Positions 27,411-35,985 of a DNA stretch of 64,000 nt are shown piece after piece. The first letter of the stretch is position 1. Every line of letters begins with the position of its first letter. The stretch is from NCBI RefSeq assembly GCF_006151805.1, contig NZ_VDDA01000021.1, forward strand, positions 1 through 64,000. Reading direction: 5' to 3'. This DNA is from Methylobacterium terricola. Lineage in GTDB: Bacteria; Pseudomonadota; Alphaproteobacteria; Rhizobiales; Beijerinckiaceae. Made by a program: the position numbers and the translations under genes. Under the pieces are notes generated by a model. The model saw nothing but the letters and a program-made list of their open reading frames with translations. It searched no databases and was not told where the DNA came from.

Positions 27411-27604
27411 GCGTTGAAGGTCTTCTGCGTCTCGCTGGCGGTCTCGACGTGCGCCTGGAACTGCTGCTCCCGCTCATCGAGCAGGCGCAGCGCCGCGCGG
27501 ACGACTTCGCTGAAGTTGCTATAGCGGCCGGAGGCTAGCATCCTCTCAACGACGGCGTGCAGCTCCGGGCTCAGTGAGATCGAGACGTTTTTGCGTACGG
27601 ACAT
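27407..27604 (-). CDS. ParD-like ribbon-helix-helix protein (orphan antitoxin homologue)
   Basis: 65 residues from the ATG at 27604: MSVRKNVSISLSPELHAVVE, RMLASGRYSNFSEVVRAALR, then LLDEREQQFQ. This is the CC/ParD antitoxin DNA-binding ribbon-helix-helix. No ParE or other toxin gene follows; instead the stop overlaps the start of the hybrid kinase. It may therefore act as the autoregulator of the kinase operon rather than as an antitoxin, or the toxin has been lost. Confidence 0.8.
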   Translation of the reverse strand: MSVRKNVSISLSPELHAVVERMLASGRYSNFSEVVRAALRLLDEREQQFQAHVETASETQKTFNA

Positions 27605-27717
27605 GGCCCCTCCATGCCTGGTACGAACAGATATGACCAGTGGCTTGCCTGCGACATAGGCAGCCTTGGCATTCATGAACCTCGCGAGCGAAGGAAACTG
27701 GTATCGTAATGAAAACG

Positions 27718-27805
27718 ACGGTTTTTCAGCCACTTAAACCTGTAAGGTTAGCGTGTCTGGAAATCAAAGCCGGGTTCAAGCGCAGAAGCTTGGCATATGG
27801 AACTA
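27718..27805 (+). repeat. Intergenic repeat R, copy 2
   Basis: Same repeated sequence as 20148-20245 (see that entry). Here it lies about 115 bp upstream of the ParD-like start, on the side where the promoter of that operon should be. Confidence 0.6.
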
Positions 27806-28396
27806 GCCAGGCCGATATGACACGAACAGTCGCAATCGATCTCACTCAGGAGTTCCAATAATGCTGGCGTAAGCCACTCTGTTGATCTGGAGTTGCCAAT
27901 GGTCAGTAAGCTCTTGTGTCAGTGATAAATAATAGATATAAATGCAGTTTTACGATAATTAACGTATTTAATTACAAGTAGTTATCTCGTAATGTATAGA
28001 AATTACTAAATATAAAACTTATTATAGTTAATTTGTACACTACTACATATGATAGCTGAGACGAACGAGGCCGCAGCCTGAGCCTCTCTCATCGCTCCGA
28101 GTTCCTCCCCTTGTGAGCATCTGCCATTTGAAAAAGCGAGATGTTTAACATAAGTTTATGGACTGCCCCTGCAATGCATCAAATGAAATACAGTTGCGAG
28201 CCTCAATCATGTAAGGAGCCTGCGAATGAGAGCACTACGGTCGCCTTCCATTTATCCGGTAAGGATGCCGAGTCTCTTCGCCCATGCTAACGCATGATAA
28301 TTGAGGTGTATGTTATGATCAAAGTGCAGAATTTAACTTTGTACCTGTAATAATTATTTAATAATAAGCCAACACATCCCTGGGGAGTGAAACAAA
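27806..28396. other. AT-rich intergenic region
   Basis: About 590 bp of very AT-rich sequence, especially 27900-28060 and 28300-28380, upstream of the Crp/Fnr gene at 28397. No open frame is convincing. GC is far below its neighbours, so it may be a silenced or acquired control region. Confidence 0.45.
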
Positions 28397-29206
28397 TTGG
28401 ATAAAAACTTGGATAATTATTCAATCAGGAGCGCTTTCATTCGCAAGATGGCACTCCGGGTAAATCTCGATAATGATGATATCCACGCCTTAAACGCTGC
28501 TACCGAGCAAGTTTCTCAGATTGAAGAAGGGCGAGATGTTGTCATAGAGGGGGAAGTTCCAGAATATGCACACATTATACTAAAGGGATTTGCATGCAGA
28601 TACAACGTGGTTGCCGGAGGGGGCCGATCGATCGTCGCGTATCTTGTGCCAGGTGATGGGTGTGATCTGCACGCATCTGTCCTAAAACGCATGTCTCACT
28701 CGGTTTCGACCGTCACATCTTGCACCGTTGCCTCCATTCCCTACCGCAAGATCAAGGAGATGGCAGCCTACCGGCCAAACATCTACCTCGCTCTGTGGTG
28801 GTCGGTCTTGGTCGACGAGTCAATTTTGCGCGAATGGTTGGTCGGCGTAGGACGGCGCTCGGCCGACAGGCAGGTAGCTCACTTCCTATGCGAGGTTCTG
28901 GCCCGCCTTCAGGCAGTCGGCATAGCGATGGAGCCTGATTATAAGCTACCTCTAACGCAGTCCGAGTTAGCCGATACGGCAGGGCTGTCGCACATGCACG
29001 TCCATCGCGTGCTCACCACTCTCCGCAAGGAGGGCTTGATCGAGAGCAAGCGCAAGGGTCTCGTCGTACCTGATCCGAAGCGTCTCGAAGCCTTCGCCAA
29101 TTTCGATAATCGCTATCTCCATCTACCGGAGATCTCCGAGGTGTCGGACCCCCCTCACGAGCTCTCGCACGCGACGCGTCTTGAGTTCGAACGGCGCTTC
29201 AACTGA
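28397..29206 (+). CDS. Crp/Fnr-family transcriptional regulator
   Basis: 269 residues from a TTG at 28397 (GGGGAG twelve bases upstream; an in-frame ATG at 28448 is the alternative). Effector barrel with VVIEGEVPEYAHIILKGFAC and RSIVAYLVPGDGCDLHA; then REWLVGVGRRSADRQVAHFL and a winged HTH, LTQSELADTAGLSHMHVHRV. Same subfamily as the gene at 19252. The coding sequence is less GC-rich than its neighbours, mainly in its first third. Confidence 0.85.
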   Translation: MDKNLDNYSIRSAFIRKMALRVNLDNDDIHALNAATEQVSQIEEGRDVVIEGEVPEYAHIILKGFACRYNVVAGGGRSIVAYLVPGDGCDLHASVLKRMSHSVSTVTSCTVASIPYRKIKEMAAYRPNIYLALWWSVLVDESILREWLVGVGRRSADRQVAHFLCEVLARLQAVGIAMEPDYKLPLTQSELADTAGLSHMHVHRVLTTLRKEGLIESKRKGLVVPDPKRLEAFANFDNRYLHLPEISEVSDPPHELSHATRLEFERRFN

Positions 29207-29616
29207 CATTTGTTTGTTAATTTGATCGCGAGCCCCTTGCCGCACAGTGGTCGAGGTTATGACACGCACGCCACCGGCGGCGCGCCGGTACCCCGTGCCG
29301 TGCCGTCCCGGGTACTGTCAGTCGCGGACGACCGAAGCCTTTCGAAGACATTCAATCAGCAAATGCTTAACAAGGTCGGTGTTGGCTGATAGAACTCTCG
29401 TGCTGTGCGGTCAAGATATTCCTCATTCGGCCTTAATCGACAAATGATGAAGATGGATTAATCGCGATATTCTCCGTCCTTATCGGGAACACCCGCGGCA
29501 TCCGGGACTTGTTCAGCCGTGGGGCAGCCCACACCCATGAGGCGAGTGCTTATTCCTGGAGCCGATGAGCTCACGTGTTCGCCTCGAACGCGCAGCCAAC
29601 GTAGAAGGAATCTCCC
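29207..29616. other. Intergenic region upstream of the type I secretion operon
   Basis: About 410 bp. It should hold the promoter of the secretion operon. I see no gene. Confidence 0.4.
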
Positions 29617-30081
29617 ATGGCTGACTTTTTCAGCACTCTCACGAACACTGGCAACTGGGGCGGTTCGACTGGCGGCGAAAGCAGCCATTGGGGCGGCTCA
29701 TCCGGCGGCGATGCCGGAGGTTCGTCCAGCACGTTCGATCTGAGCAAGGTGCTCAACGTCGACAACAACACCACCTACGATCAGACGAGCTACAGCAATC
29801 ACCAGAGCAGCTCGAATGAGTCGTCGGCCGTCGACAATGGCAGCGAGTCGTCGAAATCTTACGAGATGACTTCGCACGATGGCGATCATGGCTCGTCGAG
29901 CACGTCGTACGAAGCGTCGAACCAGGATTTTGGCGGAAGCCAGTCGGAATCCTCGGAGGCGAGCCACAACGTGGACTACACTTCCCATAGCTTCACCAAC
30001 GACTTTAGCCTCGACAGCTCGTTCGATCAGCTGAGTCAACTGCAGAGCCATGACGGTGGCGGTCTCCTCGGCCACGGCTAG
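29617..30081 (+). CDS. Small Ser/Gly/Asn-rich protein, likely cargo of the adjacent type I secretion system
   Basis: 154 residues from the ATG at 29617 (AAGGAAT upstream). Composition is extreme: Ser, Gly, Asn, Asp, Thr and His dominate, with stretches such as GGSTGGESSHWGGSSGGDAG and SYSNHQSSSNESSAVDNG. There is no Sec signal, almost no Lys/Arg, no Cys, and the C-terminus (QLSQLQSHDGGGLLGHG) is mildly hydrophobic and acidic. Strict GGxGxD RTX repeats are absent. It directly precedes ABC and membrane-fusion genes, the usual place for a T1SS substrate. Probable role: secreted, possibly adhesive or matrix protein (inference). Confidence 0.7.
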   Translation: MADFFSTLTNTGNWGGSTGGESSHWGGSSGGDAGGSSSTFDLSKVLNVDNNTTYDQTSYSNHQSSSNESSAVDNGSESSKSYEMTSHDGDHGSSSTSYEASNQDFGGSQSESSEASHNVDYTSHSFTNDFSLDSSFDQLSQLQSHDGGGLLGHG

Positions 30082-30190
30082 GCCGAGGCCCGAACCGAAG
30101 GGCAGCTGGCTGCTTCCGCAGCCCCGGCCCGGGATCGCACCATGGTCCCGGGCCACATCGTCGCTCCCAGTTCGCGAGGTTCGCTGCTCC

Positions 30191-31918
30191 ATGCACACGC
30201 AGCCGTTCGGTGGCGAAACCGGCGTGATCCTGCGCGAGTGTCTGCCGCCGCTCGCCGTTGCCGCCCTGTTCAGTGGCGGCATCAATATACTGTACCTGGC
30301 TTCCCCCCTCTATCTGACCCAGGTTTACAACCGCGTTCTCTCGAGCCAGAGCCTGCCGACGCTTGTCGCTCTGACGCTGGTGCTTGCCTTCTCGCTCGCC
30401 GTGATGGGCCTGCTCGACGCGATACGGGCGCGCCTCCTCAACCGGCTCGGAACACGGCTCGACCGGCAGCTCGCGCACCGCGTGCTGGAGGCGAGCGTGG
30501 CGCGCGCCGCCCAGCCGAACGGTTTGCGCAGCTCCCAGGCCCTACGGGACCTCGATCAGATCCGCTCCGTGGTCGCGAGCCCTGCCGTCCACTTCCTGTT
30601 CGACGTCCCCTGGACGCCACTGTTCTTCGCGATGCTGTTTCTCACCCATCCCCTGCTCGGCGCAACCGCCGCCGCCGGGACCCTGGTCCTGCTGGCGGTG
30701 GCTATCCTCAACGAGTGGATGACGCGTCGAGGCGTCGTGCGCGCCAGCGAGACGGCAGCGCGGTCCTACGCCTTCACCGAAAGCCTGATGCGTCACGCGG
30801 AGGTGATCCGAGCGATGGGGATGCAAGTCGACGTCACCCGCCACTGGGACACGGACCGGGAAGCGATGCTCGCCGACCAGGGGCGAACGGCCGACCTCAA
30901 CACGTCGGCGACAGCCCTGATCCGCTTCCTGCGCCTACTGCTGCAGGCCGCTATGCTCGGTGTCGGAGCCTGGCTCGCACTCGATCACACGATCCTGCCC
31001 GCCACCATCTTCGCGGCCAGCATCATCATGGCTCGTGCGCTCGCTCCGGTGGAGCAGGCCGTGGCCTCCTGGCGGCAGTTCGGCGGCGGTGCTCAGGCGC
31101 TCAAGCGCCTCGAAGCCCTGCTGAGCGAGCACCCAGCACCAGCCGCACGGATGCGGGTCGCCCCCACCGATGGTGGGCTGCGGGCGGACGGTCTCGGCTA
31201 CGCTTTGCCGGGCGGTCGCATTCTTCTGCGCAACGTCAGCTTCGAGCTGCCAAGGGGCGAGCTTCTCGGCATCGTCGGCCCGAGCGGCGCGGGTAAGAGC
31301 ACGCTAGTCAAGCTGATCGTCGGCGCCCTAGTGCCGAGCGCGGGGCGCCTGCGCTTCGGCGGAGCGCCGTTGCAGCCCTGGGCCGACCCGGCTATGGGAC
31401 GCACGATCGGCTACCTGCCCCAGGAAGCCGGGCTCTTCCCGGGCACGATCCGCGACAACATCGCCCGCTTTCAGAGCGGCACCAGCGATCTGGCCGTCGT
31501 CGAGGCCGCCGGGCGCGCCGGCGTACACGAGATGATCCTCGACCTACCCGACGGCTACGATACGCGCCTGGGCGAGGGCGGGAGCGGGCTGTCCGGCGGG
31601 CAGCGACAGCGCGTCGGACTCGCACGCGCCCTCTTCGGCGACCCGCGCCTCGTCGTCCTGGACGAGCCGAACTCCAATCTCGATGCCGTCGGGGAGAGCG
31701 CGCTGATGCAGGCCATCGGCGGGATCCTGGAGCGGGGCGCGAACGTCCTCGTCGTGGCGCACCGTCCGAGCATCATTGCGGCCGCCGATCGCATCCTCGT
31801 CGTCGAGGCCGGTACGGTCAGCGCGTTCGGCCCCCGTGCCGAGCTGATCGATGCGCTGCGGCGCAAGCAGGTCCGTCCCGTCGAGACATCGGGCGCGTCG
31901 AGGGAGGCGGCCCGATGA
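30191..31918 (+). CDS. Type I secretion ABC transporter (PrtD-like)
   Basis: 575 residues from the ATG at 30191 (MHTQPFGGETGVILREC). An N-terminal domain with about six transmembrane helices (INILYLASPLYLTQVYNRVL, MGLLDAIRARLLNRLG) precedes an ATPase with Walker A GPSGAGKST, signature LSGGQRQRVG and Walker B RLVVLDEPNSNLD. This matches PrtD-type exporters that move unprocessed proteins from cytoplasm to outside. The stop overlaps the fusion-protein start (ATGA). No TolC-like outer-membrane gene is in the cluster, so it must be supplied elsewhere. Confidence 0.92.
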   Translation: MHTQPFGGETGVILRECLPPLAVAALFSGGINILYLASPLYLTQVYNRVLSSQSLPTLVALTLVLAFSLAVMGLLDAIRARLLNRLGTRLDRQLAHRVLEASVARAAQPNGLRSSQALRDLDQIRSVVASPAVHFLFDVPWTPLFFAMLFLTHPLLGATAAAGTLVLLAVAILNEWMTRRGVVRASETAARSYAFTESLMRHAEVIRAMGMQVDVTRHWDTDREAMLADQGRTADLNTSATALIRFLRLLLQAAMLGVGAWLALDHTILPATIFAASIIMARALAPVEQAVASWRQFGGGAQALKRLEALLSEHPAPAARMRVAPTDGGLRADGLGYALPGGRILLRNVSFELPRGELLGIVGPSGAGKSTLVKLIVGALVPSAGRLRFGGAPLQPWADPAMGRTIGYLPQEAGLFPGTIRDNIARFQSGTSDLAVVEAAGRAGVHEMILDLPDGYDTRLGEGGSGLSGGQRQRVGLARALFGDPRLVVLDEPNSNLDAVGESALMQAIGGILERGANVLVVAHRPSIIAAADRILVVEAGTVSAFGPRAELIDALRRKQVRPVETSGASREAAR

Positions 31919-33249
31919 GTACCGCCCTCGTCCTGCCCGAACCCGCTCCCGTCGTCGCCCGAGCGGCCAGGGACACGACGCGCGGTCCTATTCTCGCCGG
32001 GCTCGCGGTGATGCTGTTGTTCTTCGGTGGCTTCGTCACCTTCGCCGCACTGGCTCCGCTCTCCGGCGCGGTCGTGGCTGGCGGCACGATCAAGGTCGAG
32101 GGCAACCGCCAAGCCGTGCAGCACCCTGACGGCGGCGTGGTGCGCGACCTGCGGGTGCGCGAGGGCGATCGGGTTGAGAGCGGCCAAGTCCTGATCCAAC
32201 TCGACACGGTGGCGGCGAAGGCCAGGGTCGAGACGCTCCAGGCCGAGCGTGATACCCTCAAGGCGCTGGAGGCCCGCTACCTTGCCGAGCGCGGCGGCGC
32301 GGCTGGGCCGTCGTTCGATGCCTCCCTGACCCAGCGGCGGGCCAAGCCTTCCGTGGCCGAAGCGATGACGAACCAGACCGCCGTCTTCCGCGAGCGCCGG
32401 AACCAGTTCGCTGCGGAGACGGACGTGCGCCGCCAGAAGATCAAGCAGCTCGATGAGGAGATCAAGGGTCACCGCATCGAGATCGAGGGCTTGGCCACGC
32501 AGCTCGCACTGATCGAGGATGAACTCGCGGGCGTGCGGCAGATCTACGACAAGGGCTTCGCGCCCAAGACCCGCGTCGTCTCCTTGGCGCGCACGCAAGC
32601 GCAGCTCATCTCGGAGAAAGGCACCAAGCTCGCCGCCATTGCGGGAGCCCAGCAGCAGATCGGCGAGACCAACCTCGTCATCATCGCCGCCGAGCGCACC
32701 CGCGCGACCGAGACGGCGGAGGGGCTCCGTAACACGCAAGGCAAGCTGACCGAGCTCGAGCCGAAGCTGACGACCGCCCGCGAGGTTCTCGACCGCACTA
32801 CTATCCGCTCGCCCACGGAGGGCAGGGTTGTCGAGCTGAATGCGTTCACGGTCGGCGGCGTCATCGCCGCAGGCTCGCGCGTTCTCGACATTGTCCCTTC
32901 CAAGAAAGAACTGCTCATTGAAGCTCGGATCCCGCCCGAAAACATTGATGAAGTCGCAGCTGGGATGCGAGCCGAGGTGCGCTTCACCGGGGTCGCACAG
33001 AAGCGTCGGCCGATCGCAACAGGTCGGGTCGTGACAGTCTCAGCCGACCGCATCGACGACATGGGCACGAGCGGAGGGCATTACACGGCTCAGGTGAAGC
33101 TCGATCCGAACGACCTCGCTGCACGCAATGTCACCCTGCAGGCCGGAATGCCAGCACAGGTGGTCGTGTCAACCTATCCGCGCACCATACTCGACTATCT
33201 TGTCGCTCCGCTGAGCGACCAAGTCGAGCGCGTCTTCCGCGAGGAGTGA
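31915..33249 (+). CDS. HlyD-family membrane fusion protein
   Basis: 444 residues: one TM near residues 25-45 (ILAGLAVMLLFFGGFVTFAA), a biotinyl-lipoyl-like segment (GGTIKVEGNRQAVQHPDGGV, VRDLRVREGDRVESGQVLIQ), long coiled coils around residues 95-300 and a barrel domain near the end (PAQVVVSTYPRTILDYLVAP). It bridges the ABC exporter to an outer-membrane TolC-like pore. Start overlaps the ABC gene by 4 bp. Confidence 0.92.
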   Translation: MSTALVLPEPAPVVARAARDTTRGPILAGLAVMLLFFGGFVTFAALAPLSGAVVAGGTIKVEGNRQAVQHPDGGVVRDLRVREGDRVESGQVLIQLDTVAAKARVETLQAERDTLKALEARYLAERGGAAGPSFDASLTQRRAKPSVAEAMTNQTAVFRERRNQFAAETDVRRQKIKQLDEEIKGHRIEIEGLATQLALIEDELAGVRQIYDKGFAPKTRVVSLARTQAQLISEKGTKLAAIAGAQQQIGETNLVIIAAERTRATETAEGLRNTQGKLTELEPKLTTAREVLDRTTIRSPTEGRVVELNAFTVGGVIAAGSRVLDIVPSKKELLIEARIPPENIDEVAAGMRAEVRFTGVAQKRRPIATGRVVTVSADRIDDMGTSGGHYTAQVKLDPNDLAARNVTLQAGMPAQVVVSTYPRTILDYLVAPLSDQVERVFREE

Positions 33250-33253
33250 GACG

Positions 33254-34579
33254 ATGGCGGATAAGGATGTCATCACCGGAACTCAACAGAACGCCTGGTT
33301 CATCAATTTCGAGGATGACGGGCCCGACGTCGAGGCTGCGTCCTTCGTCAAAGCCGTCAAGCCATCAGGGCCAGCAGGTTCGGAACCGCCGTCGCGGAAC
33401 GGTGAGCCGAGTGAAGCGCGGCATGGCAATCCGAGCCCCAGTATGGTTAACCTCCTCATGCAGGTTGATGTTGAGCAGAGAAATCCTCGCTCCCTGCTAA
33501 AGAAGTCCAGCTCCTCCGCACCTAAATCTCAAGACGGTCATGCCCACAGCTTCGACCGCACGAAGGCAGATCGTGGCACAAAGCAGACGAATAGTAGCGG
33601 CTCCGCCATACGTGCAGATATCAATGAAAACGAAGCAAACGTTCCTTCAGGAGGCGAGACAAGCGTAAAGATAGTCAGTTCTGATTCCGATGGTGCGAGC
33701 TATACACGCAGAGGACAACTCCGCTTGCTTGTTGCTCTAGCAGCCATGACCGTCACGAGCAGTGTCTTAGTGCTGAATAATCTGGAACGACCAACCGTCA
33801 GCCGAAATGCAGGCGATTCATTGACTGGGAGGCTAAACTTGTCAGCGCTACGCGGTGATCAGAAGAGCATGCTACGGGGGCAGTCCTCGCTTGCTATGAT
33901 GGGCACCACAGCGCCAACGCTGCCTCCCACCATTATTTTCCCACTTGCAGACGAGGGAGTAACAACGCCTGTCACTCCAACCGAAATCCTGCCGCATACC
34001 GTATCTGTCGATCAAGGATTGCCCAGAGCAGCGATACAGACAGTACCGACCGCGCTGCCTCCTGCATCAAGTCGAACCGCGAGTATCGCGCTTGCTCCGA
34101 CGCTCACGCCCATGCTTGATGAGCCTGCCACCCAAGTCACGCTAGAACCGAATTTCGATGGTTCATCGCTTCGGCCGGAGCCCTCCGTTATCCTTGCTGA
34201 GCCTCTAGCTGCACCGAATAGCCTACCTTCCGATGGAGAGATGAAGAGCACCCATGGCGGAAGTGTACGTTCTGGCTCCCGCTGGTATGAACGTACCAGG
34301 AAGGACACCGTGGAGGAAAATCAGCCCCGATCGCGGGAGCGTACTCACAGTAGACGTCGCCTTGCCATCAAGAAGCCCGTGCAAACTGCGGTCGCCGACC
34401 CGGCAGCACCTCACCCAAGCGTGACGCGCTTGCCCGAAACTACGCGTTCGATGCTGCGCCACAATCCGCTCAGGAACATGCGAACTACGAGCCCAAAGTT
34501 CGAGACGCCTCGCGTGGCGCAAGCGGAGCGTGCGACCGTCTTCAGCCTTCCAACCGTGCTGCGACCGACTCCATTCTAG
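33254..34579 (+). CDS. Unknown membrane-anchored protein in the type I secretion operon
   Basis: 441 residues beginning 4 bp after the HlyD stop. The first 150 residues are hydrophilic (MADKDVITGTQQNAWFINFE); a single TM near residues 158-178 (LRLLVALAAMTVTSSVLVLN) follows, then a long Pro/Thr/Arg-rich region (residues 200-441). The base composition is lower in GC than the upstream ABC gene. It looks like a low-complexity, single-pass protein. Not recognised; by position it could assist the exporter or be a second surface protein. Confidence 0.65.
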   Translation: MADKDVITGTQQNAWFINFEDDGPDVEAASFVKAVKPSGPAGSEPPSRNGEPSEARHGNPSPSMVNLLMQVDVEQRNPRSLLKKSSSSAPKSQDGHAHSFDRTKADRGTKQTNSSGSAIRADINENEANVPSGGETSVKIVSSDSDGASYTRRGQLRLLVALAAMTVTSSVLVLNNLERPTVSRNAGDSLTGRLNLSALRGDQKSMLRGQSSLAMMGTTAPTLPPTIIFPLADEGVTTPVTPTEILPHTVSVDQGLPRAAIQTVPTALPPASSRTASIALAPTLTPMLDEPATQVTLEPNFDGSSLRPEPSVILAEPLAAPNSLPSDGEMKSTHGGSVRSGSRWYERTRKDTVEENQPRSRERTHSRRRLAIKKPVQTAVADPAAPHPSVTRLPETTRSMLRHNPLRNMRTTSPKFETPRVAQAERATVFSLPTVLRPTPF

Positions 34580-34621
34580 TTCCGTGATGCGTTGTGGCTT
34601 AAGCATCCAGGAGAAGACACG

Positions 34622-35134
34622 ATGAACTTAGGATCTAAATTTTTTCTTGGCACGTTCGCGACAAGCATGCTGGTCACGAGCATGGTTGGAAGGGCCGATG
34701 CAGACTACGCATTCCTTCCACCAATAGCTGATCCAGCTTGGGCTATGCCTTGGCAGCTTAGTCCCGCCTCGGCAGCCTCGCGTGCGCAGGGAGAGCAGAC
34801 CTTGCTCATTGATATTCAAGGTTTTGGAACAGTGCGAGGTACGCAAACTGCACTTAACTACTTGTTCACTCCATTGTTCGAGCAGTCAGGACGAAATGCA
34901 CTTGTTGAAGCTTGCCGGGATGTCGTCGCTCAAGCGGCCGGTAAGCTCGGGAGCGTCCAGGTCGAAGCAGTTTCAGCGGGTTCTGAGCGCCGGACACGAG
35001 ACGGCATCACGGCACCCGTCGCGTTTCGGCTGATCTATGCGCGCTTCAACGGCCGTGAAGATTACGAGGTTCGGCAAAGCACCTTAACCTGCAAGGCCGA
35101 TCGATTAGGCAAAATTCGAGATGCTTATGTATGA
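34622..35134 (+). CDS. Exported protein of unknown function
   Basis: 170 residues from the ATG at 34622 (GGAGAAG upstream). The N-terminus (MNLGSKFFLGTFATSMLVTS, MVGRADA) is a signal peptide, cleaved near RADA-DYAF. The mature part is alpha/beta without a recognised domain (LIDIQGFGTVRGTQTALNY, LVEACRDVVAQAAGKL). About 40 bp separate it from the preceding gene, so it is probably the last member of the operon. Possibly a periplasmic helper of the export system. Confidence 0.65.
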   Translation: MNLGSKFFLGTFATSMLVTSMVGRADADYAFLPPIADPAWAMPWQLSPASAASRAQGEQTLLIDIQGFGTVRGTQTALNYLFTPLFEQSGRNALVEACRDVVAQAAGKLGSVQVEAVSAGSERRTRDGITAPVAFRLIYARFNGREDYEVRQSTLTCKADRLGKIRDAYV

Positions 35135-35608
35135 TTTATTGTTTTCTGAAGAAAAAAATTATCGCCACCGCGCGAACAGTTTCATGCTTATACCGTCGCG
35201 CTTAAGCATTGACGCGTGCGATGTATGGGAAGTTGGCTATGGAGCCGACACGCTCTGGCTCTGCGGTGAGTGCGTTCCAGGCGGCGCAGGAGGCGTTGAG
35301 GATCGCCTCGCAGTCAGGGAACACGCGTGTAGAGAGAGAGCTCGCGCAGCCACGCACAGTTTCAGCGCGGATCTGAAACTTTCCGCCCAACCAATCCGTA
35401 CCGCACCTCATCGTGATGCGCTATGGTTGCGTCACGGCTGGTCTTTGTCCCCGGCACCCAGCATGTTGCCGGAGCATGGCGACTGCGTATAAGCTTCAAA
35501 AAGGAAACTGTTTTCTTCATTGGAATCTTCGATGGAGAACTTCTTTGTCCCACCGTTGTGCCCGCGTCGGAGCATGACCGAAGACGATCAACACTGATGG
35601 AGAATGCG
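35135..35608. other. Intergenic region with transposase remnant
   Basis: About 470 bp after the secretion operon. It contains an IS630-type transposase remnant at 35202-35330. No gene is supported in the remainder. Confidence 0.45.
35202..35330 (-). pseudogene. IS630-family transposase, C-terminal remnant
   Basis: The minus-strand frame ending at 35202 contains RVFPDCEAILNASCAAWNAL, then TAEPERVGSIANFPYIARVN. IS630 transposases end in a similar block: a helix with AAWN followed by (I/V)xSI. Only about 40 codons are left. No ends of an element were found nearby. Confidence 0.55.
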
Positions 35609-35869
35609 ATGACGACCCGTATGTGGATCGCTGCTGGCACCCTGGCTCTGGGCCTCGGCTGTGCGACAGGCGCCTCGGCACAAATGCAGCAGCCCGGCAT
35701 GGGCGGTGGCATGCAGCCCGGTATGCAGAATGGCCAGATGCAGGGCGGTATGTCCGGCGGCATGGGGCAGGACGACATGCGGGCCCAGCGCCCGATGCGC
35801 TCGAAGAAGATGATGAAGCGCTCATCCAAGAAGAAGATGATGATGAAGCGTCGTCAGCGCTCCATGTAA
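35609..35869 (+). CDS. Methionine-rich exported peptide
   Basis: 86 residues from the ATG at 35609, with GGAG before it (an in-frame ATG at 35597 is the alternative). The signal peptide is MTTRMWIAAGTLALGLGCAT followed by GASAQ. The mature part, roughly 62 residues, has about 15 Met (about a quarter), in an N-terminal Gly/Gln/Met part (MQQPGMGGGMQPGMQNGQM) and a basic Lys/Met tail (KKMMKRSSKKKMMMKRRQ). Met-rich exported proteins can bind copper or act as a sacrificial oxidation target. The molybdenum-enzyme pair lies just downstream, but a hairpin separates them. Confidence 0.75.
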   Translation: MTTRMWIAAGTLALGLGCATGASAQMQQPGMGGGMQPGMQNGQMQGGMSGGMGQDDMRAQRPMRSKKMMKRSSKKKMMMKRRQRSM

Positions 35870-35876
35870 TTCAGTT

Positions 35877-35914
35877 CGAGGATCGCGTCAGGCCGAATGC
35901 GGACGCGATCCTCG
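35877..35914. terminator. Perfect inverted repeat after the Met-rich gene
   Basis: CGAGGATCGCGTC (35877-35889) and GACGCGATCCTCG (35902-35914) form a perfect 13-bp stem with a 12-base loop directly after the stop at 35869. No strong T-run follows. It may terminate the gene or protect the mRNA end. Confidence 0.65.
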
Positions 35915-35985
35915 CTTGAAAAGATCTTGGGAGAGTTGTTCTGTCTCAATTTGAACTCACTCATACCACGCCAGAGCAGATTGAG

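Noticed and set aside
27407..27604. Type II toxin-antitoxin system
   Set aside because: Only a ParD-like gene is present; the adjoining gene is a kinase and no ParE, RelE or HigB-like gene is nearby.
29617..30081. RTX-type toxin or protease as secretion cargo
   Set aside because: No GGxGxD nonapeptide repeats and no catalytic motif (e.g. HExxH) in the 154 residues.
31555..32739. Minus-strand open frame of 394 codons over the ABC/HlyD junction
   Set aside because: Shadow of the two overlapping secretion genes; Arg-rich without any family pattern.
35121..35492. Plus-strand open frame of 123 codons after the secretion operon
   Set aside because: No family likeness, no ribosome site, and it overlaps the IS630 relic on the other strand.
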